From CAZAIO01 sp964485235 (GTDB lineage Bacteria; Chloroflexota; Dehalococcoidia; GIF9; UBA5629), in contig CAZAIO010000061.1 of NCBI GenBank assembly GCA_964485235.1, positions 1 through 17,024 of the forward strand: a DNA stretch of 17,024 nucleotides, in the 5' to 3' direction. Numbering within the stretch: the first letter of the stretch is position 1; each line of letters opens with the position of its first letter. The notes under the pieces are model-generated. The model was not told the origin of the DNA, ran no database searches, and saw only the letters and a list, made by a program, of their open reading frames with translations. Below are positions 1 to 7,014 of the stretch, piece after piece. The translations under genes and the position numbers were made by a program.

Positions 1-40
1 AGGTTACACTTTAATCCGGGAACATGGGTGACACTTTGTT
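1..40. mobile_element. Probable end of an insertion sequence lying mostly outside the window
   Basis: Two near-identical 11-mers in direct orientation, GGTTACACTTT (2-12) and GGTGACACTTT (28-38), differ at one base and are 26 bp apart. Repeated GGTGACAC-type motifs are a look often seen at the ends of integrase-type (IS481-like) insertion sequences. No transposase is visible here, so the assignment rests only on this pattern and on the position at the window edge. It could instead be an unrelated direct repeat. Confidence 0.3.
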
Positions 41-50
41 AATAGAACCC

Positions 51-74
51 GGGCGCATCTTTAGATGCGCACCC
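51..74. repeat. Short perfect hairpin
   Basis: GCGCATC and GATGCGC flank a TTTA loop, and the stem extends to GGG/CCC with one bulged A. There is no T-tract on either side, so it is not an obvious terminator. It lies directly beside the putative insertion-sequence end and may belong to it. Confidence 0.4.
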
Positions 75-150
75 TACGATGTTTTATCATAAGGCAAACC
101 AACTGCTTTATACAACACATGTATTATTTATTGTCTCTACAGTCCGTTAC

Positions 151-267
151 CCCGTGTCTTTGCGAGGAGCCCCGATTACTTCGGGGCGACGTGGCAATCT
201 TATTTCATTCACTATAGATTGCTTCACCTCCCGACAGGGTCGGGATGGTCTCGCAATGACCTACGGG
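151..267. repeat. Cloverleaf-like palindromic dispersed repeat (MITE/REP-like)
   Basis: The outer arms pair as CCCGT (151-155) with ACGGG (263-267) and TTGCGAG (160-166) with CTCGCAA (250-256). The inner arms pair as GCAATCT (194-200) with AGATTGC (216-222). Each arm carries its own hairpin: CCCCGA/TCGGGG at 170-185 and CCCGAC/GTCGGG at 231-245. The folded element would be a three-armed structure. The core words TTGCGAG, GGCAATCT, AGATTGC and CTCGCAATGAC match a type of non-autonomous palindromic repeat that I recall scattered through intergenic regions of many environmental bacterial genomes. It has no coding capacity. Confidence 0.6.
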
Positions 268-304
268 ATTTTTTGTGGGAGTCGTTCGCGTCGAATGGCC
301 TCAT

Positions 305-342
305 AAAAAACGCCCCGATCCAGCGACCGGGGCATCTTTTTT
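305..342. terminator. Bidirectional rho-independent terminator
   Basis: The stem GCCCCG/CGGGGC (312-333) extends inward past one mismatch by two further pairs. It has TCTTTTTT on the plus side and AAAAAA (305-310) on the other, so a U-tract follows the hairpin in both directions. It lies downstream of the minus-strand gene ending at 398 and would back up the nearer hairpin at 369-389. Confidence 0.7.
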
Positions 343-360
343 CTATTCGATCAAAGCGGA

Positions 361-389
361 AATGTGAAAACCTGCGCCGCACGCAGGTT
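361..389 (-). terminator. Terminator hairpin of the minus-strand gene at 398-1270
   Basis: A perfect 8-bp stem, AACCTGCG (369-376) with CGCAGGTT (382-389), encloses a 5-nt loop 8 nt past the stop codon. On the minus strand it is followed by TTTTCACATTT, a plausible U-rich tail. With the second hairpin at 305-342 this makes a tandem terminator. Confidence 0.6.
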
Positions 390-397
390 AATGTTAT

Positions 398-1270
398 TTA
401 CATGACCACCCAGCTTTTGCCGGTGACGGGGAACGCGCACATATGGTTGGGGCAGTCGTAGCAGTTGAATTGGCGCACCTGCGGTATCTTTGCGCCCTTG
501 CACTGCTCGACGTATTCGATCGCTTTTTTCACCTGTGCATCTTCGCCTTTTATCACCAGTGTGATCGCGCCTTCGGCGCCGCTCAGGCCTCCGGCGCCTA
601 TGGGAATCGCCTCGGCACCGGTCAGTATCTTTATAGCGTCGATCTCGGTGACGGACATCCCGTCACTGCACGGGAACAGGCCCACCGCCGCCCCCATCGA
701 GTACTCGCACCCCACGCGCTTCGCCTCTTTGGCGACCTGCTCTACGGGAAACGGTATCAGCTTCTCCAGCCCGACCGGGAATATCAGATGGAACCCCTTC
801 TTCTTCATGGTGGACACCACAAAACCTATCGTGCCGCCTTCCGTGGGATTGCCTACCATGATGCCCACGTTGCCCTGCGGGTCGACGGCGTTCACGCCTT
901 TTACATATACATCGTCGGGCGTCATCTTCTCCATCAGTTCATCGAGTGTTTCTCCCGCCGATAATTTTCCTTCCCTGATCACCCATGAGTGAGGAAATCC
1001 TCCCGGACCTGACAATTTGTTCAACGACTTGTCTCCGGCATGGACCCCCAGGTCTCCGCATGCGCCTTTGGGCGTTATCGCACCGCAGACCCAGACATTG
1101 GTTGTCGGTATTTTTCCCGTGAGCTCTTCGACGACGAACCATGTGCTGCTGCTGGGATGCATTGCCACCATCCCCTCCTGTGCCGCTTTTTTCACCACAT
1201 CCAGGCTGGCAACGGCTTTGCCGATAAGTTTCTTGGACTCCGTAGGGGTGAGAATAACTTGAGCGTGCAT
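398..1270 (-). CDS. Conserved protein of unknown function with C-terminal Cys cluster
   Basis: This is a 290-residue soluble protein with no signal peptide or membrane segment. I do not recognise a named domain. The N-terminus is charged (about 1-35), and the middle is rich in Gly, including GNPTEGGTIGF (140-150) and IGAGGLSGAEGA (224-235). The C-terminus carries C270-YD-C273-PNHM-C278, with further Cys at 62, 71, 188, 201 and 257. Such a pattern could bind zinc or an iron-sulfur cluster, but that is inference. An ATG at 1276 touches the GAAGGAG ribosome site directly. The ATG at 1270 sits 6 nt behind it and is preferred. It stands alone, with two terminators behind it and a divergent phosphodiesterase gene upstream. 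I have the impression that similar proteins occur in anaerobic archaea and bacteria, which a search would settle. Confidence 0.85.
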   Translation of the reverse strand: MHAQVILTPTESKKLIGKAVASLDVVKKAAQEGMVAMHPSSSTWFVVEELTGKIPTTNVWVCGAITPKGACGDLGVHAGDKSLNKLSGPGGFPHSWVIREGKLSAGETLDELMEKMTPDDVYVKGVNAVDPQGNVGIMVGNPTEGGTIGFVVSTMKKKGFHLIFPVGLEKLIPFPVEQVAKEAKRVGCEYSMGAAVGLFPCSDGMSVTEIDAIKILTGAEAIPIGAGGLSGAEGAITLVIKGEDAQVKKAIEYVEQCKGAKIPQVRQFNCYDCPNHMCAFPVTGKSWVVM

Positions 1271-1427
1271 GTACATCTCCTTCAGACCAGTATTTTGTCA
1301 TGGGGACTGTTTTTACACAGAAGGTAAAAGCAGCTTATAAGGATTATATTTCCAGCAAATTATAACACTTATTAACGATACAAGCAGAAAGCGAGCCCCG
1401 GACCTGTCCATCACCGGGTAAAAAATA

Positions 1428-1433
1428 TACAAT
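1428..1433 (+). promoter_or_regulatory. -10-like box implying a leaderless phosphodiesterase mRNA
   Basis: TACAAT (5 of 6 matches to TATAAT) ends 7 nt before the G of the GTG start at 1440, which would put transcription start at or near the start codon itself. No Shine-Dalgarno sequence precedes the GTG. The -35 region (TGTCCA at 1405-1410) is poor. Confidence 0.35.
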
Positions 1434-1439
1434 AGTCCC

Positions 1440-2123
1440 GTGAATACAATATTAAACTTCGCGCACAGGGGCTTCACGGCAAACTTTCCCGACAATACGC
1501 TGGAAGCATTCGAGGCAGCGGTTGAACTTGGGGCTGACGGGGTCGAGTTCGATGTCCGGGAGACAGCCGATTCAACGTTCGTTATTTTTCATGATACGCA
1601 TGTACGGGGTAAAGCGATCGATAAACTGGAGTATGACGATATCCGGAAGATAAAATTGAAAGGAAAGTACCGCATCCCCACGTTGGAAGAGACGTTCGAC
1701 CTGCTCGCGAAACGGATAATATTGCAGATAGAGCTGAAACAGGTACAATCGCTCGATAGATTTCTTTCGCTTCTCAAAGCAAGGACAGGGCCGGATGATG
1801 CAGTCGTATCGTCATTCAACACAGACCTGGTATCCCGGGTCTCGGCCGGAGCGCCCGGCATCAGGACGGCGGTCATTACCGGCGTACCGGTTATCAGACC
1901 GTTCAAGCTTATGGAAGAGGCACAATGCAGCGGTATTGTAGCACGTTATCCGTTTTTCAGTGCGGGTGTGGTGAAAAGCATCCATTCCCGCAGCGGTTTC
2001 TGCTATGCATGGGACGGCCGTACGCCGGAGGATTTCAGAAAGATTATCAGCCTCGGTGTCGACGGTATAATTTCGGACTTCCCCGATAGAGCGCAGAAAG
2101 CGCTTCAGGAGATGACCGGCTGA
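1440..2123 (+). CDS. Glycerophosphodiester phosphodiesterase
   Basis: This is a 227-residue cytoplasmic enzyme of the GDPD family, which hydrolyses glycerophosphodiesters (deacylated phospholipids) to glycerol 3-phosphate and an alcohol. The TIM-barrel signatures are all in place: H9-R10-G11, P17-D-N-T, the metal pair E36 and D38 (VEFDV), H51-D52, E98-K100 (QIELKQ), and the closing W191...LGVDGIISDFPD. The length is normal for a short bacterial GDPD. The start is a GTG. No later start keeps the catalytic HRG, so this choice is firm even though no ribosome site is visible. It converges on glgC with no base between the two stop codons. There is no transport gene nearby, so the substrate source is probably internal lipid turnover. 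The assignment to the family is confident; the substrate is not. Confidence 0.93.
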   Translation: MNTILNFAHRGFTANFPDNTLEAFEAAVELGADGVEFDVRETADSTFVIFHDTHVRGKAIDKLEYDDIRKIKLKGKYRIPTLEETFDLLAKRIILQIELKQVQSLDRFLSLLKARTGPDDAVVSSFNTDLVSRVSAGAPGIRTAVITGVPVIRPFKLMEEAQCSGIVARYPFFSAGVVKSIHSRSGFCYAWDGRTPEDFRKIISLGVDGIISDFPDRAQKALQEMTG

Positions 2124-3383
2124 TCAGGGAGCCCTGCCCAGGTCCATCCCTCTCGGGACGACCACCACTCCACCCTCGGAAATCGTACAACCCCTTTGCA
2201 GGTCCGCATCCCGGTCGTATCCCAGCAAAGCGCCTGCCTGTATGGTGACTTCCTTGTCGATAATGGCATTTCTGATTTGCGCACCAGGTTCGATCACCAC
2301 ATCGTCGAAAACGACCGAATCCTCTACCAGAGAGTCTCTTTCCACGATCACGCCCGGAGAGAGTACGGAACGCTGGACCAGCCCGCCGCTGATAATACAA
2401 CCGTCCGATATCATGGACTCCAGCGCTTTGCCCCCGATGATGCATTTGCTCGGCGGTAAAGACCTCTCGAATGTCCGGAACATCCACCTCTCCGTATAGA
2501 GATTTAACAGCGGGTCTATACCGATCAGGTCCATACTTGCCTGGTAGTAAGTATCCAGAGTGCCGACATCACGCCAGTACAGCGAATCACGCGTACGGTC
2601 GACCAGCATCCTTTTCCTTTTCCCGTTCTCGACGCGTACTTCAAAATCCTCTATCTTGTTCTGTTCCGCAAAATCATAGATAAGCACATTCTCTCCCCTT
2701 TTTACCATTTCGGGAATAATGTGCTTGCCGAAATCATCTCCTTTACCCTGTAACACTTTCAACAGGAAATCGGTCTTGAATACATACACTCCCATAGAGG
2801 CGAGTACACGGTCCGGTTCGCTCGGTATCACAGGAGGATCGGCTGGTTTTTCTAAGAAACCGGCAGCATTGAATTCATCATCAACGGTGAACACCCCGAG
2901 AGCGCCGGCGGCGGTCTCCTTCCTTACCCTGGCAGCGGATACGGTAAGCGAGGCTTTCCGTTCTATGTGGAAGTCCAGCATTTGCCTGTAGTTCATCTTG
3001 CATACATGATCGCCGGAGAGGATGAGGATATGTTCGTAGCTTTTATTCTGGATGAGGTCGAGGTTCTGGCGCACCGCATCGGCTGTGCCATGGTACCAGT
3101 CCGCTCCCAGTTTCTGCTGCGCCGGGACGCAATATACATATTCGCCGAGACCGGCACCGGATATGCCCCATCCCTCCTGTATGTGTCTCTGCAACGACCA
3201 TGAACGGTACTGGACCAGGATAAGGATCTGGCGTATGCCCGAGTTTATGCAGTTGCTCAGGGTAAAGTCGATAAGGCGGTATTTACCGGCAAAAGGCACA
3301 GACGGTTTGGAACGTAACTTCGTTAATGGTTGCAGCCTCTCACCCGATCCGCCAGCGAGAATTATGGTCAGCACTCCATCCAA
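2124..3383 (-). CDS. glgC: Glucose-1-phosphate adenylyltransferase (ADP-glucose pyrophosphorylase)
   Basis: This 419-residue enzyme makes ADP-glucose from glucose 1-phosphate and ATP, the committing step of bacterial glycogen synthesis. The nucleotidyltransferase domain opens with ILAGGSGERLQPLT (8-21), then RSKPSVPFAGKYRLIDF (24-40). It continues with WYHGTADAV (96-104), SGDHV (123-127), FLEKP (176-180) and YWRDVGTLDTYY (269-280). From about 310 a left-handed beta-helix of hexapeptide repeats follows, as in the family. Length is close to the usual 400-430 residues. No other glycogen genes (synthase, branching enzyme) are in the window, so it is a solitary copy here. The ATG at 3383 has a weak ribosome site (CGAG) upstream. 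Its last codons abut the phosphodiesterase stop, so the two transcripts probably overlap at their 3' ends. Confidence 0.95.
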   Translation of the reverse strand: MDGVLTIILAGGSGERLQPLTKLRSKPSVPFAGKYRLIDFTLSNCINSGIRQILILVQYRSWSLQRHIQEGWGISGAGLGEYVYCVPAQQKLGADWYHGTADAVRQNLDLIQNKSYEHILILSGDHVCKMNYRQMLDFHIERKASLTVSAARVRKETAAGALGVFTVDDEFNAAGFLEKPADPPVIPSEPDRVLASMGVYVFKTDFLLKVLQGKGDDFGKHIIPEMVKRGENVLIYDFAEQNKIEDFEVRVENGKRKRMLVDRTRDSLYWRDVGTLDTYYQASMDLIGIDPLLNLYTERWMFRTFERSLPPSKCIIGGKALESMISDGCIISGGLVQRSVLSPGVIVERDSLVEDSVVFDDVVIEPGAQIRNAIIDKEVTIQAGALLGYDRDADLQRGCTISEGGVVVVPRGMDLGRAP

Positions 3384-3529
3384 TCTCGTTTCCCCTTATA
3401 TAGAGCTTTAACTTCCAGGTATGTGTTGAGTCCAGTATAACAAATCTTGCCGTCCGGTGTAACGTAAAATGAACAAGGCAACAAGAACATCAGTAAATCA
3501 TATCCGATATTTCTACGTTAATAAAATCA

Positions 3530-3541
3530 TATACCGGTATA
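3530..3541. repeat. 12-bp palindrome TATACCGGTATA, copy 1
   Basis: This is a perfect palindrome identical to the one at 3632-3643, 102 bp apart start to start. It lies about 150 bp upstream of the glgC start. It is a possible operator half of a looping pair; function unknown. Confidence 0.45.
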
Positions 3542-3626
3542 AAGAAATATGTCTCTACTCAATTATACTATACAGAAACAAGTTTAAGGAAATATATATA
3601 ATGCGAGGCATTGCGCCGGAAAATCC

Positions 3627-3656
3627 CCGGTTATACCGGTATATACCGGCAACCGG
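3627..3656. repeat. Nested palindrome containing TATACCGGTATA, copy 2
   Basis: TATACCGGTATA is at 3632-3643, overlapped by the 14-bp palindrome CCGGTATATACCGG at 3636-3649. An outer pair CCGGTT (3627-3632) and AACCGG (3651-3656) frames both. On the minus strand it lies about 30-60 nt past the acetyltransferase stop, so it could also act as an RNA hairpin, though no U-tract follows. Confidence 0.45.
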
Positions 3657-3686
3657 TTACATGTGATCAATGCCGAAGCCCTTTGC

Positions 3687-4142
3687 TCAGCTTTCAAAAT
3701 TTTTATCGTAGTTGATGATGTTGCTCCGCCGGAAGCCGAGCCGTTCCAGTACCCGCCTCAGGTCTTCGTTACGCTCCTCGACAAGCCCCCGCACTGTGTG
3801 GATGCCTTCCTCGTTGCAGAAATCGAGGAGCTTTTCAAGCAGCTTGCTTCCAATGCCCTTTTCCTGATATTCGGGATCGACCAGTATCCCCTGGATAAGA
3901 CAGACCTCTGTCAACGGTATCATCAAATAGGCGACCCGGGCGATAATGAATCCCACCACTTTACCGTCAATGCAGGTGACAAAGCTCACGTCAAGCGGTC
4001 CTCCGGGCACCGTTGCCGCCATGTCCCTCTGGCTGAGCCTGCTATGTCCTCCTCCTACCTTCCTGTCAAGCGCAAGTACTTCGTGTATATCGCCGCGTTC
4101 CATTGGACGGATGGTTACTGCTGGTTGCTCCGCACCGCTCAT
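3687..4142 (-). CDS. GNAT-family N-acetyltransferase
   Basis: This 151-residue single-domain protein is expected to move an acetyl group from acetyl-CoA to an amine. The acetyl-CoA loop is clear: ILVDPEYQEKGIGSKLL at 86-102, with the Q-x-x-G-x-G core at 93-98. The late NEDLRRVLERLGFR segment (125-138) is also typical of the fold. The N-terminal IRPMERGDIHEVLALD is the usual first strand and helix. The ATG has GAGGTG a few bases upstream. The layout recalls RimI-type or small-molecule acetyltransferases, but the substrate cannot be read. It lies 160 bp downstream of the decarboxylase on the same strand and probably has its own promoter. A palindromic ACCGGTACCGG lies about 35 bp upstream of the start. 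Confidence 0.9.
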   Translation of the reverse strand: MSGAEQPAVTIRPMERGDIHEVLALDRKVGGGHSRLSQRDMAATVPGGPLDVSFVTCIDGKVVGFIIARVAYLMIPLTEVCLIQGILVDPEYQEKGIGSKLLEKLLDFCNEEGIHTVRGLVEERNEDLRRVLERLGFRRSNIINYDKNFES

Positions 4143-4175
4143 TTCAACACCTCATAATAATTCTTTTTCAGGACA

Positions 4176-4190
4176 ACCGGTACCGGGTAT
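4176..4190. promoter_or_regulatory. Palindromic ACCGGTACCGG upstream of the acetyltransferase
   Basis: CCGGTACCGG (4177-4186) is a perfect palindrome, followed by GTAT. The stretch shares the ACCGGTA core with the two palindromes past the other end of the gene, so the acetyltransferase gene is bracketed by related sites. A role as operator is inference. Confidence 0.3.
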
Positions 4191-4302
4191 AAATAATGGT
4201 AACCATAATATTTCGAATTGTCAAAATAATTCCGGACATATAAAAGTGCTCTATGCGCAGCATCGTGCATCGAAAAGCGGCAAATAATACCGTACAGGTT
4301 TG

Positions 4303-5655
4303 TTATTTCCCGAGGACCCTGTCCGTTGCACTGTCCAGCACCTCCCAGATGCGGTCGAGCCAGTCACGGTGCTCCGGCTTCATCAGGCATGAGCGCAGGC
4401 AGGTCACCTGATCGCTGTCAAAAATAACGTTTTTCCATTCACCTTTCAGCAGCCGGGCAGGATAGGAGAACAGCGCGAGGTGCAGGTCCAGCTTCGCAGC
4501 AGCGTCGAACAGTTCCTGCGAGAGCCGTGAAATGTCGCTCGCACGTTCCGCTCGCGGAGCCCAGATAACTATATCGAGTTCAGGCTCGATTATCGTCCTG
4601 AAACGCGGATCGTGAGCCAGCCTGTCATACAGCATGAGCGCGGCTTCCCGCGATTTTGCCAGTCCTGCGGCAAACTCGCCGCCCGGCGCCATCGGCAGCA
4701 GTTTCTGTGTTGCCCAGAGCGCCACTGCGGATGCGCCCGGACGGGAACATTCCAGGCTTATCTCGCCGAGATGCAACTCCGCAGAGCTGAAATAGGTATA
4801 GGGGGAATCATGTTTGTATAAAGTACCTACAGCAGGGTCTTTAAATAGAATGCAACCGCAGCCGTACGGCTGCAAGCCGTGCTTGTGAGGGTCTACCACG
4901 ATAGAGTCCACGCCGGTCAGGCAATTATATGCTTCCCTTGCCTCGCCCGTTATATTGTCTGCGAGGATAAAATAACCGCCGTACGCCGCATCGGCATGTA
5001 CGCGAAACCCGTATTGCTCTTTCAGGTTCAATATTTCAGGGAGCGGATCAACTGCACCGGTGCCGGTAGTGCCGATAGTCGCTACCACGGTGCCTACTTT
5101 TTCCTTTTTGAGTATTCTCTCCAGTGCGTTTATATCCATCCGGGTACGGTCGTCGCATTCTACGGCAAGAAAGTCCAGGCCGAGCACTTCGGAGATCCTC
5201 CGGTGGGTATAGTGCGCCTGTTCCGAGGCGACCACCTTCATGCCCGGTTTCAAACGGCCGGAGACCCACAGAGCTTCGAGGTTCGCCATAGTACCGCCGC
5301 TGGACAGGTGCCCGAGCGCGTTATTCCAGCCGAAAAGGAGCGCGATCTCTGCAACCGCTTCTTTCTCCATTGCAGAGCTGGCACGGCCGCCGTCCAGCGC
5401 ATGGTTGTTGGGATTAATCCAGAGCGAGAGCATATAGGCAAGCCGGGCAACCGGATGAGGCGGTTTGAGCATCTGTCCGGCATAATACGGATGAAAATAC
5501 GGATAGTTATCTTTCATCCGGTCGGCGACCGATTCCAGAACGTTTTCCAGCGCTTTCATATCGTATTCCACGTCGAAGGACGGAAGCTGTGAAAATCCCT
5601 CTTCCAGCCTTTTCAGGGCTTTTTCCAGCAGCGGCAAACTTTTTGAATCAAGCAT
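4303..5655 (-). CDS. Group II pyridoxal-phosphate-dependent decarboxylase
   Basis: This 450-residue enzyme of the aromatic/glutamate/tyrosine decarboxylase family uses PLP to remove CO2 from an amino acid. The visible marks are LSSGGTMANLEALW (117-130, phosphate binding), H148 in SEQAHYTH (cofactor stacking), TIGTTGTGAVDPL (193-205) and HADAAYGG (220-227, with D222 contacting the pyridine nitrogen). VVDPHKHGLQPYGCGCILF (253-271) places the Schiff-base lysine at K258. Length fits the shorter prokaryotic members. The ATG follows a strong GGGGG ribosome site 6 nt away. A -35/-10 pair (TTGTGA, 17 bp, TACACT) lies upstream. There is no antiporter gene beside it, so it does not look like an acid-resistance cassette. 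Substrate is undecided among Tyr, aromatic amino acids, Glu and Asp. Confidence 0.9.
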   Translation of the reverse strand: MLDSKSLPLLEKALKRLEEGFSQLPSFDVEYDMKALENVLESVADRMKDNYPYFHPYYAGQMLKPPHPVARLAYMLSLWINPNNHALDGGRASSAMEKEAVAEIALLFGWNNALGHLSSGGTMANLEALWVSGRLKPGMKVVASEQAHYTHRRISEVLGLDFLAVECDDRTRMDINALERILKKEKVGTVVATIGTTGTGAVDPLPEILNLKEQYGFRVHADAAYGGYFILADNITGEAREAYNCLTGVDSIVVDPHKHGLQPYGCGCILFKDPAVGTLYKHDSPYTYFSSAELHLGEISLECSRPGASAVALWATQKLLPMAPGGEFAAGLAKSREAALMLYDRLAHDPRFRTIIEPELDIVIWAPRAERASDISRLSQELFDAAAKLDLHLALFSYPARLLKGEWKNVIFDSDQVTCLRSCLMKPEHRDWLDRIWEVLDSATDRVLGK

Positions 5656-5706
5656 TTTTAACCCCCTGAACAGCGGTATCGTTCATGTTTATGGTATTCA
5701 GAGAAA

Positions 5707-5735
5707 GAGTGTACCAGTAAGCAGCATTTTTCACA
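5707..5735 (-). promoter_or_regulatory. Promoter candidate for the PLP decarboxylase
   Basis: On the minus strand TTGTGA (5735-5730) and TACACT (5712-5707) are separated by 17 bp, each matching 4 of 6 consensus bases. It ends about 50 bp before the decarboxylase ATG. Confidence 0.4.
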
Positions 5736-5831
5736 AAACCGCTTTTCTGACCCTCCGGTGTAACCGCTTCCCTGTAGTACAGTTTTATATTTTTTACCGG
5801 CGTTTCCCGTCCGATATCCATGCGATAGAGT

Positions 5832-5837
5832 TATAAT
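5832..5837 (+). promoter_or_regulatory. Consensus -10 box upstream of the 5885 gene
   Basis: A perfect TATAAT lies 47 bp before the ATG at 5885. No good -35 is seen at the right distance, so it may need an activator. Confidence 0.35.
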
Positions 5838-5884
5838 AGATAAAGGCTTCCGGTGAGAAGCAGATACATAACCGGGCTGATTAT

Positions 5885-6682
5885 ATGATCGACAGCGAAT
5901 TAGTACATATTGCCGTTACGCCTCCCACCACGCTTGACGGGGACCTGGTTAAAAATGTGGCGGAAGTGCTCGACAAGAATGTTTACGATACGCGGGTCCT
6001 TTTGTCGGGAGAAATACCGAGAGTTATCGCACATTATGAGAACATGCACGCGGCGGGACCGGTGGTACGTTCGTTGAGAGAGATGGGGATCGACGCAATA
6101 ACTTTCAACAATTCGCAGTTACGGCAGCCTCCTCAATTCTTCAAGGCACATGCATTATCGACCGGAACGCAGGAGGTATTGTTCAAAGACCGGAGCGGCC
6201 GTGAGAAAAGAATAAGAGATAATGAAGGATTTCTCATCATCACCGGAATGATACAGACCTCGACACAGACAGAGACTGTCACCACCAGAAAAAAGCTGAA
6301 TATAACGACTACACTGCTCACGGGCGGTATTCCGATCTATAAGAAGGTCAAGGAGAAAACGACCACTCACTCTACCGAAAGCGACCAGTTCTTGAGGCTT
6401 TACAGCAGGAGACCGGACGATCCTGTGGTGCTTATCACCCGGCACGATATGGACTATTCGTTTCTGGGAGAAAAAATCGATGTATCCACGCGGGCGAATT
6501 TCATCCTCACCGTTGCTGCTATACGGGAAGCATTTCCGGCTGCGCTTTACAATGATATGCTTTCGAAGCCCTTTAAAATAACATCGTCCCCCGACCGGTC
6601 ATTGAGCGATACAGAGATACAGTGCAGGCTTATTTACGAGTTCAGCCTGGCGAAAGGCGGCGCGGGCTTATCCGATGAGTGA
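5885..6682 (+). CDS. Conserved hypothetical soluble protein
   Basis: This is 265 residues without signal peptide, membrane segment or Cys-rich motif. I do not recognise a named domain. Residues 1-75 alternate short strands and helices and end in a small alpha/beta unit (REMGIDAITFNNSQL). The centre (115-165) is strikingly rich in Thr and Lys, with the stretch TQTETVTTRKK followed by LNITTTLLTGGIP, which suggests extended beta structure. The C-terminal third is again mixed, with LYSRRPDDPVVLITRHDMDY (172-191). The ATG has only a weak ribosome site. The gene is preceded by a perfect TATAAT and converges, with a 32-bp gap, on the MoaD-like gene. It diverges from the decarboxylase. Nothing nearby gives its role. 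Confidence 0.8.
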   Translation: MIDSELVHIAVTPPTTLDGDLVKNVAEVLDKNVYDTRVLLSGEIPRVIAHYENMHAAGPVVRSLREMGIDAITFNNSQLRQPPQFFKAHALSTGTQEVLFKDRSGREKRIRDNEGFLIITGMIQTSTQTETVTTRKKLNITTTLLTGGIPIYKKVKEKTTTHSTESDQFLRLYSRRPDDPVVLITRHDMDYSFLGEKIDVSTRANFILTVAAIREAFPAALYNDMLSKPFKITSSPDRSLSDTEIQCRLIYEFSLAKGGAGLSDE

Positions 6683-6714
6683 AAAATTTTCCAGGACTTC
6701 CGTTATTATTCTTC

Positions 6715-6960
6715 CTAACCGCCGTGAATGGAGGGGAGGAATAATACGGTATCATTCGCCGCGAGGACCGTATCGAGCGATACAATATTCTGGTTGACGA
6801 TTATATGGACCGTCTCTTTATCCACCGGGAGATCGGGATAGTTGCGCTTGATATACTCAAGGGCATCGATGACAGTCGTTTTTCCATTTATCGGCATCTC
6901 GATGCCGCAGGTGCCGGTAGACATGCGCTGTACACCGAAAAACTCAATGTTAACTTTCAT
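6715..6960 (-). CDS. MoaD/ThiS-like sulfur-carrier protein
   Basis: This 81-residue beta-grasp (ubiquitin-like) protein ends in the double glycine HGG (79-81) required for adenylation and thiocarboxylation in the MoaD/ThiS family. The start KVNIEFFG and the VNQNIV, AANDTVLFLPSIHGG blocks are typical. MoaD proteins hand sulfur to the pterin precursor of the molybdenum/tungsten cofactor. The gene follows the aldehyde oxidoreductase by 54 nt on the same strand, so it most likely supports cofactor supply to that enzyme. I chose the ATG at 6960 because the GGATG before it is a modest ribosome site and the family starts at this strand. An ATG at 6981 would add seven residues. A ThiS or other sulfur-transfer role cannot be excluded from sequence alone. 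Confidence 0.85.
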   Translation of the reverse strand: MKVNIEFFGVQRMSTGTCGIEMPINGKTTVIDALEYIKRNYPDLPVDKETVHIIVNQNIVSLDTVLAANDTVLFLPSIHGG

Positions 6961-7014
6961 AGTATCATCCGGTATATTCATGTCACTATCTTGAATATTA
7001 TACTAAACCCCCGC

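Larger units (their letters stand above)
3384..3686. other. AT-rich intergenic region with paired palindromes, no gene seen
   Basis: This 303-bp gap lies between the start of glgC and the stop of the acetyltransferase. The one plus-strand open frame here (3469-3666) has no credible ribosome site and an unprotein-like composition rich in Tyr, Ile and Arg. The notable content is two identical 12-bp palindromes and a nested CCGG palindrome, listed separately. A TATATA box at about 3397-3402 on the minus strand could serve glgC. Confidence 0.5.

Noticed and set aside
443..992. Long plus-strand open frames opposite the unknown protein
   Set aside because: They are antisense to a well-formed gene, rich in His and Arg or Ser and Pro, and lack ribosome sites.
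3469..3666. A 65-codon plus-strand frame in the AT-rich gap
   Set aside because: No credible ribosome site, low-complexity Tyr/Ile/Arg content, and it crosses the palindromes.
4879..5592. A 237-codon plus-strand open frame opposite the decarboxylase
   Set aside because: It mirrors the codons of a clear enzyme gene with all motifs intact; composition is not protein-like.
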